Below are positions 1-7,565 of a stretch of DNA of 64,000 nucleotides, piece after piece. Position 1 is the stretch's first letter; each line of letters begins with the position of its first letter. The DNA lies in the NCBI GenBank assembly GCA_963816535.1, contig CAWFKW010000003.1:1302001-1366000 (forward strand). Reading direction: 5' to 3'. The position numbers were made by a program, and so were the translations under genes. Origin of the DNA: CAWFKW01 sp963816535. GTDB lineage: Bacteria > Bacteroidota > Ignavibacteria > Tepidaquicellales > OLB5. Under the pieces are notes generated by a model that saw only the letters and a program-made list of their open reading frames with translations, ran no database searches and was not told where the DNA came from.

Positions 1-510
1 ATCATTATCTGATTCCTCAAGAATTGACAAAAGATTTTTACGAAGAAACTCAATATCATCCTGTGACCATTTATGAATCAATCTGTTTTTATACTCTGAA
101 TTTTTAAGGGAAATATATTGAATTATCTGCACTAACTTACTAAAACCCATTGTATATAAGCCAAACATGCAATAAGGCGTATCATTTTTGCAAAAGTTAT
201 TATTCTTAAACATTTGCCTTGCTAGAAGTACTACGTCCAAATCTTTCCAGCTCATAACGGTATCCAGCCAGGTCATGGCTCTGAGCGGATGAACCATCAT
301 GTCTTTTACAAGCGGGAGAATAAGTTTTGAATCGTTTGTTGGCGATTTTTCCGCGGCGCTGAAAAACTCGATTGGTATGGTTATATCTTCGCGGGTTAAT
401 CCGCGGTATGAAAGCGTTTTATCCAAAACGGAATTAACGTCTGTTTGGGTATAAGCCGGGTGAGCAAATAGTATATAATAAATAGTAAATAATAAATAAA
501 CCTTTTTCAT
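1..510 (-). CDS. Truncated secreted protein of unknown function (N-terminal 170 aa)
   Basis: An open frame runs without a stop from an ATG at its right end to the window edge, so only the N-terminal 170 residues are present. It begins MKKVYLLFTIYYILFAHPAY, a lysine-rich start, hydrophobic stretch and likely cleavage region typical of a Sec signal peptide, so the product is probably exported. The rest is a mixed, helix-rich sequence with no motif I recognise. It faces away from the next gene and is separated from it by an inverted-repeat element. Function cannot be assigned; the missing C-terminus might hold a sorting domain. Confidence 0.7.
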   Translation of the reverse strand, partial: MKKVYLLFTIYYILFAHPAYTQTDVNSVLDKTLSYRGLTREDITIPIEFFSAAEKSPTNDSKLILPLVKDMMVHPLRAMTWLDTVMSWKDLDVVLLARQMFKNNNFCKNDTPYCMFGLYTMGFSKLVQIIQYISLKNSEYKNRLIHKWSQDDIEFLRKNLLSILEESDND

Positions 511-570
511 ATATATAAATATAAAGATTGCAAAAATATTAAAATATCTTAAAAAATGAGCGAAGCTTTA

Positions 571-638
571 CCTCACCCCCCTGGCCCCCCTCTCCATATG
601 GAGAGGGGAAGCGCGGCATTTGACGCGCGGGGGTGAGG
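571..638. repeat. Intergenic inverted-repeat element, CCTCACCCC type
   Basis: The element starts with CCTCACCCCC and ends with the exact complement GGGGGTGAGG; inside is a perfect 22-bp palindrome (587-608) of the form CCCCTCTCC-AT-AT-GGAGAGGGG. It is GC-rich in an AT-rich spacer. A related element with the same outer ends lies at 38171-38249, so this looks like a dispersed repeat family. It may act as a bidirectional transcription stop between the divergent flanking genes. Confidence 0.65.
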
Positions 639-721
639 TAACATGAAACAAATTCATTCAGCCCGTAGTATATGAAATAACATTCCTGCCGCAACAAGGC
701 AGATCAAAAACGAGGATAAAA

Positions 722-1648
722 ATGACCAAAAGAACGCTCATAATAATAGCATTTGTTCTGCCATACCTGGCAATGTTCCAGGCTTGCAACCAGAAATCTG
801 ATAAAACAACTGAAAACCAAAGAATGGTTAACGTTACCGATCTTGAAGCGCCGCCAAATACAACCAAAGATATTACAAACTCGTCGCCTAAATCTGACGG
901 GAGACAATTGAGCGGCGAAACCAAACTTGTTAACTATACCGAACCTACTCAGGATTTTAACACGCAGGATAAACGCATGATAATCCGCTCCGGAACCATG
1001 AGCATGGAAGTGGAAAAATATGACGACACGGAAGCAAAGGTTAAACAAATTGCGGCGTCTTTTGGCGGATACATTACAAACTCCAGCGCAACCTTAAATG
1101 CCAGCGGAAAGAAGCAGGGTACGATTACCATACGCATTGCATCAGATAAGTTTGATGCTCTGCTTGGCGAGCTTTCAAAAGCCGGAAAAGTGATGAACGA
1201 GAATATCACAGGCAGCGACGTTACCGAAGAATATATCGACGCCGACGCCAGAGTAAAAACCCAGCAGGAACTGGAATCAAGACTGCTTAAACTTCTCGCC
1301 GAGAAAACAGCAAACTTATCGAGCGTTGTTGAGGTTGAGCAGAAACTTGCTTCGGTGAGGGAAAACATAGAACGCACCGAAGGCAGGATGAAATATCTAA
1401 AAGACCAGGCGTCTTATTCCACGTTAGCAGTTTCTGTTTATGAACCGACATTACTGCAGACCTCAACCGGCGGGGGGTTCTTTTATGAGCTTGGCGACGG
1501 CGTAAAGAGAGGGCTGCAGGGATTTACAAGTATTCTCAGCGGAATAATTACTGTAGTTATTGCAATATCTCCGATCTTAGTAATTTTGGGTCTGATAGTT
1601 TATGTATCCATTAAATATATCAGGAAAAGAAAAATAGCAAAAGCGTAA
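722..1648 (+). CDS. DUF4349 membrane-anchored lipoprotein
   Basis: The 308-residue product starts with a signal sequence ending in FQAC, a plausible lipobox with Cys22, and ends with a transmembrane segment (about 270-298) followed by a basic tail. The middle (about 85-245) matches the DUF4349 pattern: an opening stretch like IIRSGTMSMEV, a GGYI turn, an ITIRIAS strand, then a long coiled coil (about 170-225) before a short strand. DUF4349 proteins are envelope proteins of unknown role. The start is supported by a GAGG ribosome site six bases upstream of the ATG. It appears monocistronic and is followed by a hairpin. Confidence 0.8.
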   Translation: MTKRTLIIIAFVLPYLAMFQACNQKSDKTTENQRMVNVTDLEAPPNTTKDITNSSPKSDGRQLSGETKLVNYTEPTQDFNTQDKRMIIRSGTMSMEVEKYDDTEAKVKQIAASFGGYITNSSATLNASGKKQGTITIRIASDKFDALLGELSKAGKVMNENITGSDVTEEYIDADARVKTQQELESRLLKLLAEKTANLSSVVEVEQKLASVRENIERTEGRMKYLKDQASYSTLAVSVYEPTLLQTSTGGGFFYELGDGVKRGLQGFTSILSGIITVVIAISPILVILGLIVYVSIKYIRKRKIAKA

Positions 1649-1666
1649 TTAGAGTTTCTAATCGCT

Positions 1667-1693
1667 CAGTCCCAAACCAGAGTTTTGGGACTG
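1667..1693 (+). terminator. Hairpin after the DUF4349 gene
   Basis: A perfect 10-bp stem, CAGTCCCAAA with TTTGGGACTG, separated by seven bases, lies 19 bp after the stop codon. No uninterrupted T run follows at once (a TTTTTT run comes about 20 bp later), so it may be a weak terminator or serve both converging genes. Confidence 0.5.
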
Positions 1694-1765
1694 GGTGATT
1701 TAATGACCTTTTTTCCGGTATCATTAAATTATCATCGCATTCTCTCTGTAGGCTGTTTCCTGTTG

Positions 1766-2341
1766 TTATTTTTTTGGTTCAACCGGGACATCAGTGTTTA
1801 TAGGATCACCGTTTCGTATCATTTTTATTTCAAAGAGTTTTTTCTTAGCGTTCATGTAATTTTTATCGTTCTTATCAATCATGTTAAAATATTGTTCGGC
1901 CGCGTCATAATCTTTGTCATGGTAATATTTCATCGCTTTATCATAATATGGCGAATTAGTTTTAACAGCCACCGGCGTTGTATCATCAGTGTTCTTAATT
2001 TTAATTTCCGGTGTCTTTAAGGTATCCTGAATCACTTTCGGGCTTATCACTTTTTCATCATCTCCTGGATCCGGCCCGCTTTTAATCGCCACGAAAAAAG
2101 CCACGGCGCCAGCGCCGATGACAACAAACACCGCTATGAGCAAAATTAATATCCTGGCGCCCGCGGAACCGCTTTTTGCCGGCGAAGCTGCGCCGAAAGG
2201 ACTGGTGTAAAACGGAGCTATGAATTTATTATAATATTCCCTGTCGGATTCCAGGTAATATTTTGCAAGTTCATCAAAGTACTGGCGGTTGTTCGCCCAG
2301 TAATCACGCAGTTCTTCTTTAGTGGGTCCGGTACCTGGCAT
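1766..2341 (-). CDS. Single-pass membrane protein with TPR-like C-terminus
   Basis: The 191-residue product has a hydrophilic N-terminal region (1-60) rich in aromatic and charged residues, one transmembrane helix (about 64-86, ILILLIAVFVVIGAGAVAFF), a proline/threonine-rich linker, and a C-terminal helical pair (about 130-175; YYDKAMKYYHDKDYDAAEQYF) with the spacing of a tetratricopeptide repeat. The topology suggests an inner-membrane protein with its TPR-like part outside the cytoplasm. Function unknown. It converges with the DUF4349 gene. Confidence 0.7.
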   Translation of the reverse strand: MPGTGPTKEELRDYWANNRQYFDELAKYYLESDREYYNKFIAPFYTSPFGAASPAKSGSAGARILILLIAVFVVIGAGAVAFFVAIKSGPDPGDDEKVISPKVIQDTLKTPEIKIKNTDDTTPVAVKTNSPYYDKAMKYYHDKDYDAAEQYFNMIDKNDKNYMNAKKKLFEIKMIRNGDPINTDVPVEPKK

Positions 2342-2508
2342 ATTTTTTCTTAATTTTAGCGAATATAGAGCAAATTTGCAATAAATGAAAGGGCGTAAAG
2401 AAAATGTGGGAAGAATGTATTTGGAGTTATCACATGTAAACTGAAGGAGTCTCTGATGTTTTATCTCAAAAAGAATCCTAAAATATCCATAGGGTATTCA
2501 TTTTAGCT

Positions 2509-2539
2509 ATTGCAAAAAATAATTTTTACATTATATTTG
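2509..2539 (+). promoter_or_regulatory. Bacteroidota-type promoter for the small RNA candidate
   Basis: ATTG at 2509-2512, a 19-bp spacer, then TATATTTG at 2532-2539. This fits the Bacteroidota consensus of a TTTG -33 box and a TAnnTTTG -7 box at 19-20 bp spacing, with one mismatch. No open reading frame of note follows; a structured, terminated segment does. Confidence 0.6.
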
Positions 2540-2545
2540 TGTGTA

Positions 2546-2681
2546 AGGTTTGGTTAGCTAAACCACGTTCTTTTTTAACAATCTCATGAGAATTGACGGC
2601 AGCGGGAGTTGGCTTTGTAAGGGTGGCCAACGTTTTCGGAAGATAGCTCCCAGCTATTAGAAGAAACTCGCTGCCTTTTTA
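2546..2681 (+). ncRNA. Candidate structured small RNA, unidentified family
   Basis: This fills most of the 363-bp space between two genes. Downstream of a good promoter lie a 5-bp hairpin (GGTTT 2547-2551 with AAACC 2560-2564), then a basal stem GGCAGCG (2598-2604) with CGCTGCC (2669-2675) followed immediately by TTTTTATTTTTATT, as in an intrinsic terminator. Inside the basal stem sit two hairpins: GTTGGC (2608-2613) with GCCAAC (2626-2631), and ATAGCT (2643-2648) with AGCTAT (2652-2657). AGTT at 2607-2610 can instead pair with AACT at 2665-2668, so two folds compete. I do not recognise SRP RNA, tmRNA, RNase P RNA or a known riboswitch core. The segment has no sizeable reading frame. The predicted transcript is about 135 nt. 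Confidence 0.5.
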
Positions 2682-2704
2682 TTTTTATTAATTGATCTGT
2701 CTGA

Positions 2705-2944
2705 TCACCCGTTCAGTTTCCTGTGGATCAGGTCTGATGCTTCTCCCACATTATATATACCTTTATCATCCCCCGTTTCATAAGTCAAACCGAAACTATC
2801 TTCCAGTTCCATTATTAATTGCACCCTATCTTCACCGGTAACTCCAAGATCCTCAAAAGTGGTCTTTAGGCTAACCGAGCCAACAGGCGCATCGCACCAG
2901 GTCGTGACAAAGTCTATTACCTGCTGATCAATCGAATCCGGCAT
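2705..2944 (-). CDS. Acyl-carrier-like protein lacking the phosphopantetheine serine
   Basis: The 79-residue product has the four-helix acyl carrier protein pattern (an FEDLG segment, then a helix VQLIMELEDSFGL), but where ACP has Asp-Ser-Leu this reads Thr-Gly-Glu, so it cannot carry a 4'-phosphopantetheine arm on the usual serine. The pattern recalls DUF1493-type ACP-like proteins, whose role is unknown. A strong AAAGGAG ribosome site lies just upstream of the ATG. No fatty acid or polyketide genes are nearby. It converges with the small RNA candidate. Confidence 0.65.
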   Translation of the reverse strand: MPDSIDQQVIDFVTTWCDAPVGSVSLKTTFEDLGVTGEDRVQLIMELEDSFGLTYETGDDKGIYNVGEASDLIHRKLNG

Positions 2945-3003
2945 ATTTTCTCCTTTTTATTTGATTCTGCTGCAATAACACAGCGCTGCACTCAACAAAA
3001 ATC

Positions 3004-3042
3004 AAAAAAGCGGATAGTTTTGCAAGGTAATTAACTATCCGC
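3004..3042 (-). terminator. Strong intrinsic terminator, minus strand
   Basis: A perfect 10-bp stem, GCGGATAGTT (3010-3019) with AACTATCCGC (3033-3042), is followed on the minus strand by six T (3004-3009). It closes the transcript of the two small genes to its right. Another 8-bp inverted repeat (3053-3060 with 3077-3084) lies between it and those genes. Confidence 0.75.
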
Positions 3043-3138
3043 TCTAATGGGTGTAAATCACTTAGGGGGAAGCCAATGATTTACAGATTAAAAAACAAAA
3101 ACTCTAGGGCAGGAACAGCGGCAAATCTCTAATTTTAA

Positions 3139-3396
3139 TTAAACAAAATTCTGCAAACTCGATGATATCCCGTTTGCAAACCTGATTATGTCCTGAAGCA
3201 TTCCATTATCGTCGCAAACCAGAAGTTCCGACTCTTCTTTTGAGCAGTGTGACTCGGCAAAGACAATAAGGAGCTGCTTGAATTTATCCCTTTTTATCAC
3301 CCTGTCGCAGCCTTCCCTGCGGAATATCCATCCGAACACTCCGTTTGGCTCTATATAATACCTCGATTTACCTTGGTACTTAGATGGGTTTTTCAT
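3139..3396 (-). CDS. Small hypothetical protein (85 aa)
   Basis: A short, charged, cytoplasmic-looking protein (MKNPSKYQGKSRYYIEPNGV...) with two cysteines in its second half. The ATG overlaps the stop of the preceding small gene (ATGA), suggesting translational coupling, and the pair ends at a strong terminator. No family is recognised. The internal stretch DIIRFANG resembles the DIIRVMK stretch of the upstream partner, which may be chance. Confidence 0.55.
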   Translation of the reverse strand: MKNPSKYQGKSRYYIEPNGVFGWIFRREGCDRVIKRDKFKQLLIVFAESHCSKEESELLVCDDNGMLQDIIRFANGISSSLQNFV

Positions 3397-3530
3397 TTCA
3401 GGTCCTCTTTCTTTTCCGGAGCTTCATTGGCGGTCTTAATTTTCATTACCCTGATAATGTCCTCAGCTTCAGCAGCTTCTGCGCATACAAGAATATTCAG
3501 GATATATGAAGTAACCGGATAAGTTCCCAC
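3393..3530 (-). CDS. Small coupled ORF with GTG start (45 aa)
   Basis: A 45-codon frame starts at GTG (the first usable start after an in-frame TAA), has an AAGAG sequence about nine bases upstream, and ends in TGA overlapping the ATG of the next gene. The product is MGTYPVTSYILNILVCAEAA followed by a charged tail rich in Glu and Lys. The four-base overlap and orientation suggest a real bicistronic pair; it could also be a leader peptide or the remnant of a larger gene. No function assigned. Confidence 0.4.
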   Translation of the reverse strand: MGTYPVTSYILNILVCAEAAEAEDIIRVMKIKTANEAPEKKEDLK

Positions 3531-3661
3531 AATTATTAGCTCTTAATTCTAGTCAAAGATAATGATAGCAAAATTGAGAAGTCAAAGAAACTTTTTAACA
3601 GTTGTCGATTGAATAGGAGTTTAATTATTTGCAAATTTTAATAAAAAGAGGTATTTTAGCC

Positions 3662-3669
3662 TAACTTTG
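3662..3669 (+). promoter_or_regulatory. Possible -7 box just before the 484-aa gene
   Basis: TAACTTTG matches the Bacteroidota TAnnTTTG box exactly and ends 13 bp before the ATG at 3683, implying a very short leader. No well-spaced TTTG -33 box is present (the nearest is 30 bp away), so this is tentative. Confidence 0.3.
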
Positions 3670-3682
3670 TCGATTGAGTCCG

Positions 3683-5137
3683 ATGAAAAATATCAAACTT
3701 TTTGAGCTGTTAGAGACCTTCTCCAAGGAAGAATTTGATAATTTCGGTTTTTTCCTGAATTCTCCTTACCTGAACAGCAGCCAAAACGCAATTAAACTCT
3801 TCGAAGTTATTTCAGAGGCCTACCCCGATTTTGATAATGAAGAGCTTACAAAGGAGAGCATTTTCCGGAAGATCTACCCAAATGACCCGTATAAAGATAA
3901 GAAGATCCGTGACTTATTCTCAAAAAGTCTTGAGCTGGCCGAAAACTATCTTGCTTTCAGAAAAATAGGAGAAGATTCTCTCCTGCTTAAGAGCTTTTCC
4001 ATTTCAGAATTGGCGGCAAGAAACCTTGGAAAGCATTTCGAACAAAGCTCTAAAGAGATGGAGTCAATACTCGGAAGTATGAGCGTAAAGAACAGTAGAT
4101 TCTTCTTTTACAATTATATACTGCATAAAGAAAAGCACCGGTACGCCGAGGATAAAGAAGATGTCGGCAAAAGGGAGAAAATATTCGCCGATATTTATAA
4201 AGAGATAGATCAGTTCGTCCTGTATTTTGTTTCTAATATGCTTGTTTATTATTCTACTCAACTGGGACAGGAGAAACTGGTAAAGCATGATGCGCGTTAC
4301 GAATTGCTGGATGAACTGCTGGCTTATCTTGAAAAGAAAGATATTTCTATGTATCCCGAAATAAAGATTATGTATAACTCTGTAATTCTTCAAAAATTCC
4401 CTGAAAGGTCTGAAATTTTTTATGTTCTTAAAAAGCTTCTGAAAGAAAACAGCGCTTCGCTTGAAAAAGAGATCCGCATCGAAACATATATTGTGATCAA
4501 TAATTATTCCAAAGAAAGAGCGTTGTACGGAGACGCCTCGTTCAAGAAAGAATACTTTAATATAACCAAAGAAATGCTTGAAGAAGGCATATACCCGCTC
4601 GAAGATAATTATTTGCCTGAACACACTTATATCAGTATAGCGGGAGATGCAATGATACAGCATGAGTATGAATGGGCTGCGAATTTTATTGAAGCTTATA
4701 AACAGAAGGTCCGACCTGAAAACAGGGATAATGCATTTGACTTTGTTTCGGCAATGCTTAACTACCGGCTGCAGAATTATGATAAAGCCCTGAAGCTTCT
4801 TGCTAAAGTCAGAACTCATGATTTTTATTATACGCTCCGGGTTAAGAACCACTTTCTAAAAATATATTTTGAAACTAACCAGTTCGAAAGCGTTCTCAGC
4901 CTTATCGATTCATTCAGGCATTTCCTTACAGGCTCCAAAAACATACCTGATTATTTAGGCTCGCGTTTTTTGCTTTATATAAATTTTCTCGCCAGAATTT
5001 GCACGGCAATTCATGCAAAAGATAAGGACAACCTTGTGATAATTCGCGACGAAATCGGCCGGGCACAAAACGTCGAGAACCGCAGTTGGATGAGTGAACA
5101 AATAGATAGAGTCCTCTCCTCAAAAATCATTCAGTAA
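3683..5137 (+). CDS. Large helical protein of unknown function
   Basis: I start at the ATG (MKNIKLFELLETFSKEEFDN), giving 484 residues; a TTG three codons earlier is also in frame. The sequence is almost entirely amphipathic helix, rich in Lys, Glu, Tyr and Phe, with paired helices resembling TPR/SEL1-like scaffolds (for example near 365-400). The N-terminus (LLETFSKEEF...FFLNSPYLN) resembles a recurring Bacteroidota-group hypothetical family, but I cannot name it. There is no signal peptide or membrane segment, so it is probably cytoplasmic. It precedes the suf operon but has its own spacer and is not obviously part of it. Confidence 0.65.
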   Translation: MKNIKLFELLETFSKEEFDNFGFFLNSPYLNSSQNAIKLFEVISEAYPDFDNEELTKESIFRKIYPNDPYKDKKIRDLFSKSLELAENYLAFRKIGEDSLLLKSFSISELAARNLGKHFEQSSKEMESILGSMSVKNSRFFFYNYILHKEKHRYAEDKEDVGKREKIFADIYKEIDQFVLYFVSNMLVYYSTQLGQEKLVKHDARYELLDELLAYLEKKDISMYPEIKIMYNSVILQKFPERSEIFYVLKKLLKENSASLEKEIRIETYIVINNYSKERALYGDASFKKEYFNITKEMLEEGIYPLEDNYLPEHTYISIAGDAMIQHEYEWAANFIEAYKQKVRPENRDNAFDFVSAMLNYRLQNYDKALKLLAKVRTHDFYYTLRVKNHFLKIYFETNQFESVLSLIDSFRHFLTGSKNIPDYLGSRFLLYINFLARICTAIHAKDKDNLVIIRDEIGRAQNVENRSWMSEQIDRVLSSKIIQ

Positions 5138-5178
5138 ACCAATAATTATCAAAAAAATAAGATTTACCGATTTTTAAT

Positions 5179-5210
5179 CTTGACTAATTTGTATAGATTA
5201 AGTATCTTTG
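5179..5210 (+). promoter_or_regulatory. Promoter of the suf operon
   Basis: CTTG (5179-5182), a 20-bp spacer and TATCTTTG (5203-5210) fit the Bacteroidota sigma-ABfr consensus with one mismatch in the -33 box. The expected start site near 5217 leaves a leader of about 30 nt before sufB. Confidence 0.6.
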
Positions 5211-5247
5211 GGCAATTAGAATTCAAGAAATTTTCAAATTGTCCGCT

Positions 5248-6696
5248 ATGAGCACAGAATTAAACTCGGTTGAAGAATTAGCGATAAAAGACTACAAATA
5301 CGGATTTGAAACCGCAATCGACAGCGATACCATACCTAAGGGCCTTAGCGAAGATATTGTCCGCCTGATCTCTCAGAAAAAAGGCGAACCTGAATGGATG
5401 CTGGAATGGAGACTTAGAGCTTACAGGCATTGGCTGACTCTGAAGGAAGACCCAAAGTGGGCAAACATTATCTACCCAAAAATAGATTTTCAGGATATAA
5501 TTTATTACTCCGCTCCGAAACAGAAACCCGTTCTAAGCAGCCTGGATGAAGTGGACCCGGAACTTCGCAATACATTTGAAAAGCTTGGCATCTCGCTCGA
5601 AGAGCAAAAGAGATTAACCGGCGTAGCGGTAGACGCGGTGTTCGACAGCGTATCTGTGACCACAACTTTCAAGAAACAGCTTTCAGAGCTAGGAATTATT
5701 TTCTGCTCAATGAGCGAAGCTATACGCGAACATCCTGAACTGGTTAAGAAATATCTTGGCTCAGTAGTGCCTTACACCGATAATTATTTCGCAACTTTAA
5801 ACTCGGCGGTATTCAGCGACGGCTCTTTCTGTTATATCCCAAAAGGCGTGAGATGCCCTATGGAGTTATCAACTTATTTCCGTATCAATACAATCGGCAC
5901 AGGGCAGTTTGAAAGAACTCTGCTTATTTCTGATGACGGCGGTTATGTAAGCTATCTTGAAGGATGCACCGCTCCTATCAGGGATGAGAACCAGCTGCAC
6001 GCGGCTGTTGTTGAAATTGTCGCGCTTGATAACGCTACGGTAAAGTACTCAACCGTTCAGAACTGGTACCCGGGAGATAAGGAAGGAAAAGGCGGCATAT
6101 ATAATTTTGTAACAAAACGCGGAGCCTGCCGCGGAGTTAATTCGAAGATCACCTGGACACAGGTGGAAACAGGTTCGGCAATTACATGGAAATACCCGGG
6201 CTGCATCCTGCAGGGAGAAAACTCGGTTGGCGAATTCTATTCAGTTGCAGTGACCAATAACCGCCAGCAGGCGGATACAGGCACAAAGATGATCCATTTG
6301 GGGAAGAATACCAAAAGCACGGTGGTTTCAAAGGGCATTTCGGCGGGCAAAAGCAATAACTCATACCGCGGACTCATAAGAGTGCACAAGAATGCCGATA
6401 ACGCAAGGAACTTTACTCAATGCGACTCACTGCTGCTTGGCGATAAATGCGGCGCGCATACATTCCCGTATATTGAGGTCGCGAACCCCACTGCAAAAGT
6501 AGAGCATGAAGCGACCACATCAAAGATTGGCGAGGACCAGCTCTTCTATCTTAGGCAGAGAGGCATATCGCAGGAAGATTCAATTAATATGATAGTAAAC
6601 GGTTATTGTAAAGAGGTTTTCCGCGAGCTGCCTATGGAGTTTGCGGTAGAAGCGCAAAAACTTTTGAGCATATCGCTTGAAGGAAGCGTAGGATAA
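5248..6696 (+). CDS. sufB: SufB, Fe-S cluster scaffold subunit
   Basis: At 482 residues (ATG start; an upstream in-frame TTG is less likely) this is a full-length SufB. It contains the family stretches SEAIREHPELVKKYLGSVV, SAVFSDGSFCYIPKGVRCP and, near the C-terminus, the conserved cysteine in FTQCDSLLLGDKCGAHTFPY, followed by HEATTSKI. SufB forms the SufBC2D complex in the cytoplasm and assembles nascent Fe-S clusters from sulfur delivered by SufS-SufE. It is the first gene of a suf operon under its own promoter; the many Fe-S enzymes in this window are likely clients. Confidence 0.95.
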   Translation: MSTELNSVEELAIKDYKYGFETAIDSDTIPKGLSEDIVRLISQKKGEPEWMLEWRLRAYRHWLTLKEDPKWANIIYPKIDFQDIIYYSAPKQKPVLSSLDEVDPELRNTFEKLGISLEEQKRLTGVAVDAVFDSVSVTTTFKKQLSELGIIFCSMSEAIREHPELVKKYLGSVVPYTDNYFATLNSAVFSDGSFCYIPKGVRCPMELSTYFRINTIGTGQFERTLLISDDGGYVSYLEGCTAPIRDENQLHAAVVEIVALDNATVKYSTVQNWYPGDKEGKGGIYNFVTKRGACRGVNSKITWTQVETGSAITWKYPGCILQGENSVGEFYSVAVTNNRQQADTGTKMIHLGKNTKSTVVSKGISAGKSNNSYRGLIRVHKNADNARNFTQCDSLLLGDKCGAHTFPYIEVANPTAKVEHEATTSKIGEDQLFYLRQRGISQEDSINMIVNGYCKEVFRELPMEFAVEAQKLLSISLEGSVG

Positions 6697-6749
6697 GATA
6701 ATCAAAAACAAATTATTTTAATATATTACAGGTAAAGGCAGAATATTAA

Positions 6750-7517
6750 ATGTTAAAAGTAAAAGATCTGTTCGTAAGAGTTGAAGAAAAAGAAATATTA
6801 AAAGGCGTTAACCTGCAGGTTAATGCCGGCGAAGTGCATGCAATTATGGGGCCCAACGGCTCAGGTAAAAGCACGCTGGCTAACGTTTTAGCCGGTAAAG
6901 AGGGTTACGAAGTTACAGGCGGCGAAGTAAGGTTCGAAGGCAAGGACCTGTTTGAATTAAATCCGGAAGAAAGAGCAAGAGAAGGAATTTTTCTTGCGTT
7001 CCAGTACCCGGTCGAAATTCCCGGGGTAAGCAACGCCACGTTTTTAAAAACTGCGCTAAATGAGATCAGGAAGCACAAAGGACTTGAAGAACTTGATGCA
7101 AGGGAGTTCCTGAAATACCTGAGAGAAAAAACCAAACTTTTAGGCATGGATGAATCGCTGATCAACCGCGCTGTAAACCAGGGTTTTTCAGGCGGCGAGA
7201 AAAAACGAAACGAGATATTCCAGCTTCAAATGCTGCAGCCTAAACTTGCTGTTCTCGATGAAACCGATTCAGGGCTTGATATAGACGCGCTTAGAGTAGT
7301 ATCAAGCGGAGTTAACATGTTCCGTTCGAAGGATAACGCAGTTATTGTGGTAACACATTATCAAAGGCTGCTTAATTATATTGTCCCCGATTTTGTTCAC
7401 GTTCTTGTTAACGGAAAGATAGTTAAATCCGGCGGCAAAGAACTGGCGCTTGAGCTTGAAGACAAGGGTTACGACCACTGGGTCAAGAGCGGCGAAACAG
7501 TTGGCGCGACCGTGTAA
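6750..7517 (+). CDS. sufC: SufC, ABC-type ATPase of the Suf complex
   Basis: The 255-residue protein has a complete ABC ATPase set: Walker A GPNGSGKS (34-41), signature FSGGEKKR (146-153), Walker B LAVLDE (166-171) and a switch histidine in VVTHYQRLL. Length and the GIFLAFQYPVEIPG Q-loop region are typical of SufC rather than a transporter ATPase, and no permease is nearby. It drives conformational change of SufBC2D during cluster assembly. It sits 53 bp after sufB and 48 bp before sufD. Confidence 0.95.
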   Translation: MLKVKDLFVRVEEKEILKGVNLQVNAGEVHAIMGPNGSGKSTLANVLAGKEGYEVTGGEVRFEGKDLFELNPEERAREGIFLAFQYPVEIPGVSNATFLKTALNEIRKHKGLEELDAREFLKYLREKTKLLGMDESLINRAVNQGFSGGEKKRNEIFQLQMLQPKLAVLDETDSGLDIDALRVVSSGVNMFRSKDNAVIVVTHYQRLLNYIVPDFVHVLVNGKIVKSGGKELALELEDKGYDHWVKSGETVGATV

Positions 7518-7565
7518 TTATTAATTGGCAGGAAAGTCTGCCATATACTGAATCAAATTAATACA

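Noticed and set aside
1685..2020. Plus-strand frame of 111 codons with many Phe and Ile
   Set aside because: It is the reverse of the TPR membrane gene, overlapping its entire C-terminal half, with no recognisable motif.
2546..2681. Assignment of the structured RNA as SRP RNA, tmRNA or 6S RNA
   Set aside because: The SRP GGAAG tetraloop with its flanking asymmetric loop, the tmRNA tRNA-like end and the long 6S duplex with paired ends are absent.
4064..4852. Long minus-strand open frame (262 codons) opposite the 484-residue helical protein
   Set aside because: Its translation is dense in Phe, Ile and basic residues as expected from the antisense of a Lys/Glu-rich gene; it has no ribosome site or motif and lies wholly inside a better-supported gene.
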